Shown piece by piece: positions 54,266 through 62,464 of a stretch of 64,000 nucleotides of DNA. A program made the translations under genes and the position numbers. The notes below the pieces were generated by a model. The model saw only the letters and a list, made by a program, of their open reading frames with translations, was not told the origin of the DNA and did no database searches. Source of the DNA: Streptomyces sp. SAI-127. GTDB taxonomy: Bacteria; Actinomycetota; Actinomycetes; Streptomycetales; Streptomycetaceae. Position 1 is the first letter of the stretch, and the number at the start of each line of letters is the position of its first letter. Location: the NCBI RefSeq assembly GCF_029894425.1, contig NZ_JARXYJ010000001.1:1674001-1738000 (forward strand), read 5' to 3'.

Positions 54266-55642
54266 TCACGACGCCACCCGCTGTTCGTCCTGGAGGTCGT
54301 CCGGGTGGGCGAGGCCGAGGTGGTGGCGGAGGGTCGGGCCCTCGTACTCGGTGCGGAAGACGCCCTGTTCCTGGAGGAGCGGGACGACCTTGTCGGCGAA
54401 GGCGTCGAGGCCGGTCGGGGTGATGTGCGGGACGAGGATGAAGCCGTCGCTCGCGTCGGCCTGCACATACTCGTTGATCGTGCGGGCGATCGTCTCCGGG
54501 GAGCCGACGAAGTTCTGCCGGTTGCCGGTGTTGATGACCAGGTCGCGGATGGACCAGTTGTTGGCGGCGGCCAGTTCGCGCCACTCGCGGGCGGTGGCCA
54601 GCGGGTCCCGGTACATCCGGACCTGGGCACGCCCCTTGGAGATGTGGTTGTCGCTGACGTCCGGGTCGATGTCGGGGAGCGGTCCTTCGGGGTCGTACGA
54701 CGACAGGTCCCGGTTCCAGACGAACTCCAGGTGCTTCAGCGCGGTGGCGCCGCTGACCTGCTGGCGTCGGACGGTCCGCGCCAGTTCCTCGGCCTCGGCG
54801 TCGGTGTCCGCGAGGGCGAAGGAGGCGGCGGGCAGGATCAGCAACTGGTCGTGGCGGCGGCCGTACTTGGCGAGGCGGTTCTTGACGTCGGTGTAGAAGG
54901 TCCGGCCCTCCTTGAGGGTGGCGTACCGGCTGAAGATCGCGTCGGCACTGGACGCGGCGAACTCCCGGCCCTCCTCGGAGTCGCCGGCCTGGAAGACGAC
55001 CGGACGGCCTTGCGGGGAGCGCGGGACGTTGAACTGCCCGTGGATGTCGAAGTGTTGGCCGGTGTGCACGAAGGAGCCGGGCTTCGCGTCCCGCAGGAAC
55101 ACGCCCGACTCCTGATCGGCGAGGATCTCGTCGCCGTGCCAGGAGTCGAAGAGCTCCTGGGTGGTGGCGAGGAACTCCTTGGCGCGGGAGTAGCGCTCCT
55201 CCTGGGGCAGGAAGCCGCCGCGGCGGAAGTTCTCGCCGGTGAAGGCGTCCCAGGAGGTGACGACGTTCCACGCGGAGCGGCCGCCGGAGAGGTGGTCGAG
55301 GCTGGCGAACTGGCGGGCCACCTCGTAGGGCTCGTTGAACGTGGAGTTGATGGTGCCGGTCAGGCCGAGGTGCTCGGTGACGGCGGCCAGCGCGGCGAGG
55401 ACGGTGAAGGTGTCGGGGCGGCCGACGACGTCCAGGTCGTAGATCTTCCCGCCCTGTTCCCGCAGCCGGAGGCCCTCGGCGAGGAACAGGAAGTCGAACT
55501 TGGCGCGTTCGGTGGTCTTCGCGAAGTGCGCGAAGGAGCTGAACTCGATATGGCTGCCGGCCTCGGGGTCGCTCCACACGGTGGTGTTGTTGACGCCCGG
55601 AAAATGCGCGGCCAGGTGGATCTGCTTCAGCGGCTTGCTCAT
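54266..55642 (-). CDS. LLM-class flavin-dependent monooxygenase, NtaA/DmoA/CmoJ type
   Basis: A 458-residue FMNH2-dependent monooxygenase of the NtaA/SnaA/SoxA-DszA group: DPEAGSHIEFSSFAHFAKTTERAKFDFLFLAEG, SGGRSAWNVVTSWDAFTGENF and PVVFQAGDSEEGREFAA. Family members include Bacillus CmoJ (YtnJ), which oxidises N-acetyl-S-alkylcysteines, and DszA sulfone monooxygenase. It is the second gene after a cysteine leader peptide and another LLM oxygenase. Needs a flavin reductase, not encoded nearby. Confidence 0.9.
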   Translation of the reverse strand: MSKPLKQIHLAAHFPGVNNTTVWSDPEAGSHIEFSSFAHFAKTTERAKFDFLFLAEGLRLREQGGKIYDLDVVGRPDTFTVLAALAAVTEHLGLTGTINSTFNEPYEVARQFASLDHLSGGRSAWNVVTSWDAFTGENFRRGGFLPQEERYSRAKEFLATTQELFDSWHGDEILADQESGVFLRDAKPGSFVHTGQHFDIHGQFNVPRSPQGRPVVFQAGDSEEGREFAASSADAIFSRYATLKEGRTFYTDVKNRLAKYGRRHDQLLILPAASFALADTDAEAEELARTVRRQQVSGATALKHLEFVWNRDLSSYDPEGPLPDIDPDVSDNHISKGRAQVRMYRDPLATAREWRELAAANNWSIRDLVINTGNRQNFVGSPETIARTINEYVQADASDGFILVPHITPTGLDAFADKVVPLLQEQGVFRTEYEGPTLRHHLGLAHPDDLQDEQRVAS

Positions 55643-55677
55643 GATGTGCGGTCCTTCCGGCTCGAAGACTCAGAGGC

Positions 55678-56886
55678 TCAGGCGGCGGCGTAGCGGTTGG
55701 CGGGGCGGTCGAGGCCCAGCAGGCCACGCAGGGTGTCGGCCTCGTAGTCGGTGCGGAAGGCGCCCCGGCGCTGGAGTTCGGGGACCAGACCGCGGGTGAT
55801 CGCCGGGAGGTCGTGGCCGAGGACGGCGGGCCGCAGCCGGAAGCCGGTGAGGCCGGCGGCCTGGAACTCACCGAGCAGGTCGGCGAGTTGGGAAGGAGTG
55901 CCGGTGAAGATGCGGGCGTCGCTCTGGTACGGCTCTCCCGCGAGGGTGTCGAGACGGTCCCGGCGGGCGGCGGCCTCGGCGGGGTCGTCGTCGAGGAAGA
56001 CGACCAAGTCGCCGAAGACATGCAGGAGTTCGTCGGCACGGCCGGCCGTCTCCTGCTCGGCGCGGATCTCGGCGACGATCGCGCGGGCCTGGTCGGTGTC
56101 GTGCGGGGTGACGTAGCCGACGTCGGCCTGGCGGGCGATGAGCCGGTAGGGGACGGTCTGGTGACCGAGGGCGGTGACGAGCGGCTGGCCCTGCGGCGGT
56201 CGGGGCGTGATGGAGGGGCCCTTGACGCTGAAGTGCTTCCCCTCGAAGTCGATGTAGTGCAGCTTGTCCCGGTCGATGAAGCGGCCCGTGGCGGCGTCGC
56301 GGATCTCGGCGTCGTCCTCCCAGCTGTCCCAGAGCCGGCGCACGGCCTCCACGTGGTCGGCGGCCTCGTCGAAGAGGTCGGTGACGAGTTCCTGGGTCTC
56401 GGGGCTGTCGTAGGCCTCGATACGCGGGATGGTGCGGCGGCCGAAGTGCGCTGCCTCGCTGGGGCGCGCGGTGATCTGGACCCGCAGGCCCGCGCGGCCG
56501 GTGCTGACGTAGTCGAGGGTCGCGATGGCCTTGGAGAGGTGGAAGGGCTCCGTGTGGGTGACCACCGCGGTCGGGACCAGGCCTATGTGCCGGGTGAGAG
56601 GGGCGATGCGCGAGGCGATCAGGACGGCGTCGAGCCGGCCGCGTACCTGGTCGGTGCGCTCGTCGGGGTCGAGGAAGTGGGAGGACTGCGGGCCGAGGCC
56701 GTCCTCGATGGTGACGAAGTCCAGCAGGCCGCGCTCGGCCTCGGCGACCAGGTCGGCCCAGTATCCGGCGGTGAGCAGCTCACGGGGCCGGGCCTCTGGC
56801 TCGCGCCAGGAGGCGGGGTGCCAGCCGGTGCCGTCCAGAGCGACGGCGAGATGCAGCAAGGAGGGAGACGAAGAAGAGGGGGACAC
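55678..56886 (-). CDS. LLM-class flavin-dependent oxidoreductase
   Basis: A 402-residue luciferase-like protein: LHLAVALDGTGWHPASWREP, FVTIEDGLGPQ, GLVPTAVVTHTEPFHLSKAIATLDYVSTGRAGLRVQITA. It resembles the second LLM enzyme (YtmO/CmoO-like) of S-alkylcysteine operons. GTG start at 56886, 82 bases after the leader peptide. The downstream LLM gene follows after 35 bases, so the two are co-transcribed. Confidence 0.87.
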   Translation of the reverse strand: MSPSSSSPSLLHLAVALDGTGWHPASWREPEARPRELLTAGYWADLVAEAERGLLDFVTIEDGLGPQSSHFLDPDERTDQVRGRLDAVLIASRIAPLTRHIGLVPTAVVTHTEPFHLSKAIATLDYVSTGRAGLRVQITARPSEAAHFGRRTIPRIEAYDSPETQELVTDLFDEAADHVEAVRRLWDSWEDDAEIRDAATGRFIDRDKLHYIDFEGKHFSVKGPSITPRPPQGQPLVTALGHQTVPYRLIARQADVGYVTPHDTDQARAIVAEIRAEQETAGRADELLHVFGDLVVFLDDDPAEAAARRDRLDTLAGEPYQSDARIFTGTPSQLADLLGEFQAAGLTGFRLRPAVLGHDLPAITRGLVPELQRRGAFRTDYEADTLRGLLGLDRPANRYAAA

Positions 56887-56968
56887 GGGTGGGTGCCTTC
56901 CTGAAGATCCGTACGAGAGGGCCGGCCCGCAGGAGGGCGGGGCACGGCGGCTGGGGCAACTGAACGGG

Positions 56969-57055
56969 TCAGGAACAACAGAGCGCGGTGGACACGCGCA
57001 GGAGATCGATGTGGGGCCGGGAGTGGAGGTGGGCGGAGCGGAGTGTGCTGATCAC
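56969..57055 (-). CDS. Cysteine-containing leader peptide (unit 1, LLM oxygenases)
   Basis: A 28-codon ORF ending RPHIDLLRVSTALCCS then TGA. It matches the pattern R-x-HIDLLRV-x-SALC of actinobacterial leader peptides placed before sulfur-metabolism genes. GTG at 57055 has GGAGGAG nine bases upstream; GTG at 57064 is too close to it. Two terminal Cys codons (TGT TGT) just before the stop would make ribosome progress depend on charged Cys-tRNA, giving attenuation of the two downstream LLM genes. Mechanism inferred. Confidence 0.75.
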   Translation of the reverse strand: MISTLRSAHLHSRPHIDLLRVSTALCCS

Positions 57056-57111
57056 GCCCGTCACCTCCTCCTTCTGGACGCGCGACGGCGCCCGGCGGAT
57101 CTCGTCGTGAG

Positions 57112-57900
57112 TCACAACACCGCGCCCTGGTGGGATGTTCCTGGACTGCGGACCTGGAGGATGGGCGAGCGGCGGCGCAGAGTGAAACCGATCGACTCGT
57201 AGAGCCGGATCGCGTCGGCGTTGTCGGCGGCGGCGTGCAGGAACGGGATGTCGCCGCGCTCCCGGATACCGGCGGCGACCGCGCGTACCAGGCGGGTGGC
57301 GAGGCCCCGGCCCCGGTACGCGGGGTCGGTGCAGACCGCGCTGATCTCGGTCCAGCCGGGCGGGCGGATCCGCTCACCGGCGAGGGCGATCAGCCGCCCT
57401 TGGTCCCGGATGCCGAGGTAGGTGCCGAGTGCGATGGTCCGCTTGAGGAAGGGTCCCGGCTTGGTGCGGGCGACCAGGTCCAGGATCTCGGGTACGTCGT
57501 CGGGGCCCAGCCGTACCGCCTCGGGGGCCGGTTCGGCGCGCAGCGCGGTGTCGACGAGTTGGACGCCCTCCCCCATAGCCTTAAGGGCATGAGAGGTACC
57601 CCCACCCCCGCCGACGACCTCCCAGCCGTCCGGGACCGTCTCAACGGGCTTGATCCGTACGGTGGTTCCGGGGCCGACGAGCGTGAGCAGGTCGGCCCAG
57701 GCGGCCGGGTCGCCGGGATCGGCGAGGGCGGCGAAGGCGTAGACGTCCGCCGGGTAGCGGGCGGCGCGGCCTACGCGTTCGGCGAGGTGGGCGTGCGGGC
57801 CGTCGAGGGCGGCCCATACGGCGTTGTCGAGGACGGAGGTGTCGTGCGCGGTGGGTCTCGAGGAGGCTCCGCCTGCGCGGATGTCGGTCTGCTGGGCCAC
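57112..57900 (-). CDS. GNAT N-acetyltransferase of the sulfur cluster
   Basis: A 262-residue protein. The N-terminal ~125 residues (DNAVWAALDGPHAHLAERVG...) precede a C-terminal GNAT domain (about 150-250), with EISAVCTDPAYRGRGLATRLVRAVA and FLHAAADNADAIRLYESIGF. It is last in the unit permease-ATPase-binding protein-GNAT. By analogy with Bacillus SnaA/SnaB it could N-acetylate an S-alkylcysteine before the LLM enzymes cut it. A short Gly-rich insert (GGGGGTSHALKAMGEG) near residues 97-112 looks like an inserted repeat. GTG start 57900 with AAGGA upstream. Confidence 0.82.
   Translation of the reverse strand: MAQQTDIRAGGASSRPTAHDTSVLDNAVWAALDGPHAHLAERVGRAARYPADVYAFAALADPGDPAAWADLLTLVGPGTTVRIKPVETVPDGWEVVGGGGGTSHALKAMGEGVQLVDTALRAEPAPEAVRLGPDDVPEILDLVARTKPGPFLKRTIALGTYLGIRDQGRLIALAGERIRPPGWTEISAVCTDPAYRGRGLATRLVRAVAAGIRERGDIPFLHAAADNADAIRLYESIGFTLRRRSPILQVRSPGTSHQGAVL
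57566..57607. repeat. Possible interspersed repeat inserted in frame in the GNAT gene
   Basis: About 40 bases with ends GTGGGGGTACC and TATGGGGGAGG and a quasi-palindromic centre CATGCCCTTAAGGCTATG (minus strand) interrupt the conserved linker of the acetyltransferase without breaking the frame. It resembles a small dispersed repeat that I recall from other Streptomyces sequences. Confidence 0.35.
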
Positions 57901-57938
57901 GGAGGCGGAGTCCTTCCTACCGGATTCGCCGAGACGGG

Positions 57939-58961
57939 TCAGGAGTTGTCCAGCGGCAGCCCGGGCGGGTTGACCTCCGACTTGGAGACGGCGTCGTTGG
58001 AGAGGTTCCACGCGGTGAGCCACTTGGCGTACTGACCGTTGTCGATCAGGTAGTTGATCGCGTCGGCGAGGGGCTTGGCGAGGCCGCTGCCCTTCTTGGC
58101 GGTCGCGGCGATCAGGCCCTGGAGCGTCTCGCCGGCACCGGAGTACTGGCCCGCGATGCGGGTCGCGTTGGGCGTGCTCGCGGTTTGGGTGACGTGGTAG
58201 GAGGAGTTGGGGCTGGGGCCCAGGTATGCGTCGATCTTGCCGCTGGCGAGGGCCAGGTAGACGCTGGGAGTGTCCTGGAAGTACTTGATGGTGAGCTTCT
58301 TGCCCTCCTTCTTCAGCTTGGCCTGCCACTCCAGCAGGATCCGCTCCTGGTTGGTGCCGGCGCCGACGGAGACCGTCTTGCCCGCGAGGGCCTCGTAGTC
58401 GCCGTCGAAGGTCCACTTCGAGGTCTTGAGTGTCTCGAATGCGAGGTCGTCCTTGCGGTAGGAGGCGAACTCGTACTTCTGCTTGCGCTCCTCGGTGTCG
58501 GTGATGTTCGAGAACCCGACGTTCACCTTGCCGCTGTCGATGCCGACGAAGAGGTTCTCCCAGGTGAACCGCTTGACCTCGGGTTCCAGGCCGAGGACGG
58601 CGGCGATCAGGCGGGCCAGGTCGGTCTCGGAGCCGGTGAGGGTCTTCTGGTCGCTGCCCACGAAGCCCAGCGGCGGGGAACCGGAGGGCAGGGTGCCGGA
58701 ACCGATGACCAACTTGCCGCTCTTCTTGACGGCGTCGGGCAGTTCGGCGCTGATGGACTTCACCTCGGCGACCTTGAGCACTGTCTCCTTGGCGGCGCCG
58801 TTGGACAGGCGGCCCACGGTGACCGTGCCGGCGCTGTCGGTCGTCCTGGTGGCGGCGTCGCTGTCACCGCCGCAGGCCGCGAGCCCGCCGGCCAGGGCGG
58901 CGACGGTGGTCGCCGCGGTGATGCCGCGTATCAGGCCGCGTCGGGAGGGGTGAATAGGCAT
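57939..58961 (-). CDS. ABC importer substrate-binding lipoprotein, polar amino acid type
   Basis: A 340-residue SBP_bac_3 lipoprotein. A twin-arginine-like/basic start (MPIHPSRRGLIRGITA) leads to lipobox LAGGLAAC. The binding domain has LPDAVKKSGKLVIGSGTLPSG, GSETDLARLIAAVLGLEPE, VGFSNITDTEERKQKYEF and GKTVSVGAGTNQERILLEWQ. The family binds cystine, glutamine and other amino acids. In this cluster an S-substituted cysteine is the most likely ligand. Third gene of the importer unit. Confidence 0.9.
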   Translation of the reverse strand: MPIHPSRRGLIRGITAATTVAALAGGLAACGGDSDAATRTTDSAGTVTVGRLSNGAAKETVLKVAEVKSISAELPDAVKKSGKLVIGSGTLPSGSPPLGFVGSDQKTLTGSETDLARLIAAVLGLEPEVKRFTWENLFVGIDSGKVNVGFSNITDTEERKQKYEFASYRKDDLAFETLKTSKWTFDGDYEALAGKTVSVGAGTNQERILLEWQAKLKKEGKKLTIKYFQDTPSVYLALASGKIDAYLGPSPNSSYHVTQTASTPNATRIAGQYSGAGETLQGLIAATAKKGSGLAKPLADAINYLIDNGQYAKWLTAWNLSNDAVSKSEVNPPGLPLDNS

Positions 58962-59013
58962 GGCTGTCCTTGGGAGTTGGGAGAAAAGGGGTCAGGAGTG
59001 GGGGAAAGGGGGT

Positions 59014-59778
59014 TCAGAGGACCTTGCTCAGGAAGTCCCGGGTCCGCTCGTGCCGCGGCCGGTCGAGGACCTCGGAGGGCGGGCCCTGCTCGACGATGCG
59101 CCCGCCGTCGATGAAGACGACCCGGTCGGCGATCTCGCGGGCGAAGCCGATCTCGTGGGTGACGATGACGAGCGTGGTGCCGCTGGTCGCCAAGTCCTTG
59201 ATCACGGCGAGGACTTCACCGACGAGCTCGGGGTCGAGGGCGGAGGTCGGCTCGTCGAAGAGGATGACGCCCGGGCGCAGGGCGAGGGCACGGGCGATGG
59301 CCACGCGCTGCTGCTGGCCTCCCGACAACTGCCGGGGGTAGGCGCCGGTCCTGTCGCCGAGCCCGACCCGGCCGAGGAGTTCGCGGGCCAGTTCCTGCGC
59401 CTGCGCCCTGCCGAGCTTGCCGGTCGCCACCGGCGCGGCGGCCACGTTGTCGAGGACGGTCAGGTGCGGGAAGAGGTTGAAGTTCTGGAAGACGAACCCG
59501 ATGCGGCTGCGCTGGGTCAGGATGGCGCGCTCGCTGAGCTCCTTCAGCCGGTCGCCCTGTCGGCGGACGCCGATCAGCTCGTCGTTGACGCTGACATGGC
59601 CGATCTCCGGCTTCTCCAGGTGGTTGATGACCCGCAGCAGGGTGGACTTCCCGGAGCCGGACGGGCCGAGGATCACGGTGACCTCGCCGGGCCGCACGGT
59701 CAGGTCGACCCCGTCCAGGACCCGGTGGGTGCCGTACCACTTGTGCACACCGTGCACTTCGACGGCTGTCGCGGTCAT
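59014..59778 (-). CDS. ABC importer ATPase, polar amino acid (GlnQ/TcyC) type
   Basis: A 254-residue ATPase: Walker A GPSGSGKSTLLRVINHLE, Q-loop FVFQNFNLFPHLTVLDNV, signature LSGGQQQRVAIARALA, Walker B VILFDEPTSALDPE and switch His in IVTHEIGFAREIADR. The NLFPHLTVLDNV and THEIGFAREIADRV features define the amino-acid subfamily. ATG 59778 overlaps the permease stop. Confidence 0.95.
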   Translation of the reverse strand: MTATAVEVHGVHKWYGTHRVLDGVDLTVRPGEVTVILGPSGSGKSTLLRVINHLEKPEIGHVSVNDELIGVRRQGDRLKELSERAILTQRSRIGFVFQNFNLFPHLTVLDNVAAAPVATGKLGRAQAQELARELLGRVGLGDRTGAYPRQLSGGQQQRVAIARALALRPGVILFDEPTSALDPELVGEVLAVIKDLATSGTTLVIVTHEIGFAREIADRVVFIDGGRIVEQGPPSEVLDRPRHERTRDFLSKVL

Positions 59779-60758
59779 ACGGCGGCCTCCCTGCGGATGC
59801 GGGCCCGCAGGTCGGTGAGACCGGCGCGCAGTTTCTGGAGCGGGGTCGGCGGCAGGGAGCGGGTGGCGCCCCGGGCGTAGTACCGCTCGACGTAGAACTG
59901 GACGACCGAGACGGCACTGGTGAGGATCAGGTACCAGACGGTGGCGACCAGGAGCAGCGGCACGATGTCTCCGGGGTAGGTGGAGCCCATGGACTGCACG
60001 GTGCCGAACAGGTCGAGCAGGGAGACGTAGAAGACCAGCGAGGTGCTCTTGATGAGGCCGATGAGCTGGTTGACGTAGTTCGGGGTGATCGAGCGCAACG
60101 CCTGCGGAAAGACGATCTTCCGGAACTGGTAGCCCTTCGGCAGACCGAGTGCCGAGGCCGCTTCGTGCTGGCCCTGGTCGACGGAGAGGATGCCGCCACG
60201 GACGACCTCCGCGGCGTAGGCGGCCTCGTTGAGGCTGAGGCCGATCACCGCGATGACCATGTCGGTGGCGAGCCGGGACTCGTCGAAGGAGAAGAAGGCC
60301 GGCCCGAAGGGGACGCCGACACTCAGCGTCTTGTACAGGGCGCTGAAGTTGTAGAGGAACAGCAGGAGGACGATCAGTGGAATGGAGCGCAGAGCCCACA
60401 CATAGGTCCAGCTCACCGCCCGCAGCACCGGGCTCTTCGAGAGCCGGGCCAGGGCGAGCAGAACGCCGCCGAGGAGGCCCAGCACCGCGCTGTAGGCGGC
60501 GACTTCCAGGGTGATCAGAAGCCCGTCGAGGACGGTCGGCCGCAGGAACCAGTAGCCGAACCGGTCCCACTGGTAGAACGGGTTGCTCACCAGGCCGTGG
60601 ACGAACTGGGCCGCCAGGACCAGGACGACGGCGGTGGCGATCCAGCGGCCCGGTCGCCGCAGCGGCAGAACTCGCTGTGCTGCGAGTGGCTTTGACGGGA
60701 CGTCGGGCTTCGGCGGCGCCTCGGTGACGGACACGGCGGCGCCTGGGGGTTCACTCAT
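59775..60758 (-). CDS. ABC importer permease, polar amino acid (HisM/TcyB) type
   Basis: A 327-residue permease with six helices from about residue 38. The family signature LNEAAYAAEVVRGGILSVDQGQHEAASALG is the EAA loop that contacts the ATPase, followed by VFPQALRSITPNYVNQLIGLIKSTSLV. First gene of the unit permease, ATPase, binding protein, GNAT, 157 bases downstream of a cysteine leader peptide. Confidence 0.94.
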   Translation of the reverse strand: MSEPPGAAVSVTEAPPKPDVPSKPLAAQRVLPLRRPGRWIATAVVLVLAAQFVHGLVSNPFYQWDRFGYWFLRPTVLDGLLITLEVAAYSAVLGLLGGVLLALARLSKSPVLRAVSWTYVWALRSIPLIVLLLFLYNFSALYKTLSVGVPFGPAFFSFDESRLATDMVIAVIGLSLNEAAYAAEVVRGGILSVDQGQHEAASALGLPKGYQFRKIVFPQALRSITPNYVNQLIGLIKSTSLVFYVSLLDLFGTVQSMGSTYPGDIVPLLLVATVWYLILTSAVSVVQFYVERYYARGATRSLPPTPLQKLRAGLTDLRARIRREAAV

Positions 60759-60915
60759 GAAGGGGCTCCGGCGGAGTGGGGATTCCCCTGGGACACGGCG
60801 AGCACGGCGAACTACGGGCGCAGGACGCGACGCACGGGAACCGGGGGCTGGGCGGACAACGGCACACCGCGAGCGCGGTGTTCGTCAGGAACGCGGGGGC
60901 TGCGGAGGCGGTACG

Positions 60916-61065
60916 TCAGCCCCGACAGCGGGCACGGCCCGGTGCGGTACACAGTGCGCTGCTCACGCGGAGCAGGTCGACGGCCCGGTTGGCGACGAGC
61001 GGATTGCCGTACGGCCGTACGCAGCCCGGGGAACGGCGTGAGGCCGTCCTGGGAGCTGCGTACAT
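60916..61065 (-). CDS. Cysteine-containing leader peptide (unit 2, ABC importer)
   Basis: A 49-codon ORF containing NRAVDLLRVSSALC and ending in RCRG-stop. It shares the DLLRV-S-ALC core with the other two leaders, with Cys codons within the last twelve positions. ATG at 61065 is preceded by GGTGA; no other start fits well, so the length is uncertain. It precedes the importer unit by 157 bases and is a likely cysteine-responsive attenuator. Confidence 0.7.
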   Translation of the reverse strand: MYAAPRTASRRSPGCVRPYGNPLVANRAVDLLRVSSALCTAPGRARCRG

Positions 61066-61166
61066 GTCGGTCACCGTCGCTGTTCTCGTGGGTTCGAGGC
61101 TCTTGTGAGCCGCAAGTAAAAGCAGTTGCCCGGACCGGTGTCAACGCCGGTCCAGCAGATGGGACG

Positions 61167-62042
61167 TCAGGAACGCCTGAAGGGCCGGGCGGCGTGCGCA
61201 GCCCAGTCCAGAATCTGTACGGCGGCCCCGGCGGCCTCCAGGCCCTGGCAGTGGGCGTGGTGCCGGCGGGCGATGCCGTCGAGGTCGAGGTGGGTGCCGA
61301 AGGCCGGGTGGGCGGTCAGACGGCGGGCGTAGGCCCACAGCGTGGGGTGGCCGGCGATGCGCTGCACCGCGGCGGCGTCGAGGTGGTGGCGGTGCACGGT
61401 GTCGAGTTGCACCAGCGTGACCCACAATTCCACGTCGGCAGCGGTGATGTGATCCCGGATCAGGAACTCGCGCTCCACCAGCCAGCGCTCCAACGATCCC
61501 AGGGAGTCCAGCAGTTGCTCCAGGGCGGCGGCACGGTCCACGTCGTCACCGCCCGTCGACCCGGCCTGCTGCGCGGCCCGCGCGATGCCCTTGCTCATCC
61601 GCTCGACGGCCTCGGTCTCCGACTCCGCTCCGCACGGGTACAGGGCCGGACGTCCGCCGCCGAAGTGCCGGGCCAGGTCGCGGGTGATGTCGGTGGCGTG
61701 GGTGCTGACGATCCGACCCGACCAGTCGTCGCTGAGCACGGGTGCGACGGCCGCGCCGGTGTACCGGTGCGCGCTGGCCTCGTACAGCGGGCGCAGCGCG
61801 GAATGCCCCCCGTCGGGACAGTCGGGGACCGGGTCCAGGAGAGTCACGGGACAGATGTCGTCGAGGCCGAGCAGGCTGTGCACGACGGCGATGCGCAGTC
61901 CGTCCGCGCAGGCGGTGGCCAGGTGCAGCCGGTAGCGGCGCGGCACGGCGTAGTGGCCGCTGCGCGCGTCCCTGCCGATCCGGCCCCGGAAGGCGGGCGC
62001 GGGTCGGTCGGTCGTGTGGGCGGCCAGCGGTGTGACGGTCAT
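61167..62042 (-). CDS. Glutathionyl-hydroquinone-reductase-like (GST Xi) protein
   Basis: A 291-residue protein of the ECM4/YqjG fold. The C-terminal GST domain is clear (SKGIARAAQQAG, LDSLGSLERWLVEREFLIRDHITAADVELWVTLVQLDTVH). The N-terminal thioredoxin-like domain has YRLHLATACADGLRIAVVHS where classic members have the CPWA active site; here a single Cys is followed by ADG. Actinomycetes lack glutathione, so mycothiol or another thiol may be used. ATG 62042 follows GGGGAG. It has its own cysteine leader peptide 155 bases upstream. Confidence 0.78.
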   Translation of the reverse strand: MTVTPLAAHTTDRPAPAFRGRIGRDARSGHYAVPRRYRLHLATACADGLRIAVVHSLLGLDDICPVTLLDPVPDCPDGGHSALRPLYEASAHRYTGAAVAPVLSDDWSGRIVSTHATDITRDLARHFGGGRPALYPCGAESETEAVERMSKGIARAAQQAGSTGGDDVDRAAALEQLLDSLGSLERWLVEREFLIRDHITAADVELWVTLVQLDTVHRHHLDAAAVQRIAGHPTLWAYARRLTAHPAFGTHLDLDGIARRHHAHCQGLEAAGAAVQILDWAAHAARPFRRS

Positions 62043-62197
62043 GACTCTCCCCGGGAGCGGGCGCGGACGTACGCGCGGCGGAAGCGACGTCGAGCAGCGG
62101 AATGGGGCGGCGGCAGGGCTCTGGGATCAGGGCTCACCCGTGCGCGCCGGACGGGGCGCGGCCCGAGGGGCACTGTGGGCGCGGGAGGGGCGACGGC

Positions 62198-62308
62198 TCA
62201 GCCCTGGGGCCCGATCGCGCTGCAGACACGCAGCAGATCGATGTGGCGCCGGGAGGTCAGCAGAGGCGAACGGACCACTCGGACGGTGACCGGTTCACGG
62301 CGCCTCAT
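62198..62308 (-). CDS. Cysteine-containing leader peptide (unit 3, GST-like gene)
   Basis: A 36-codon ORF, MRRREPVTVR at the start and SRRHIDLLRVCSAIGPQG at the end. The HIDLLRV core is identical to unit 1, but the Cys is one position after the core and the usual SALC is SAIG. ATG 62308 has AGGTAGG upstream at good spacing. Likely sulfur-status attenuator for the GST-like gene. Confidence 0.75.
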   Translation of the reverse strand: MRRREPVTVRVVRSPLLTSRRHIDLLRVCSAIGPQG

Positions 62309-62464
62309 GTTTCCCTACCTGTTCACTAGGATTCCTTCAGTGAGTGTCGATCCGGCCGGGACCCACGTCAAGAGGGCCGTCCCGCATCGCGGACGCCCCG
62401 ACGGATCTTTCCTGGCGGCGCGCCTGCGGTGCTCAAGCGGTACGAGGGTGTCGGCGAACTCCGA

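Noticed and set aside
62309..62464. A small plus-strand gene after the third leader peptide
   Set aside because: No frame shows coding-type third positions or a ribosome site here; it is the promoter region of the leader and the end of a remnant on the other strand.
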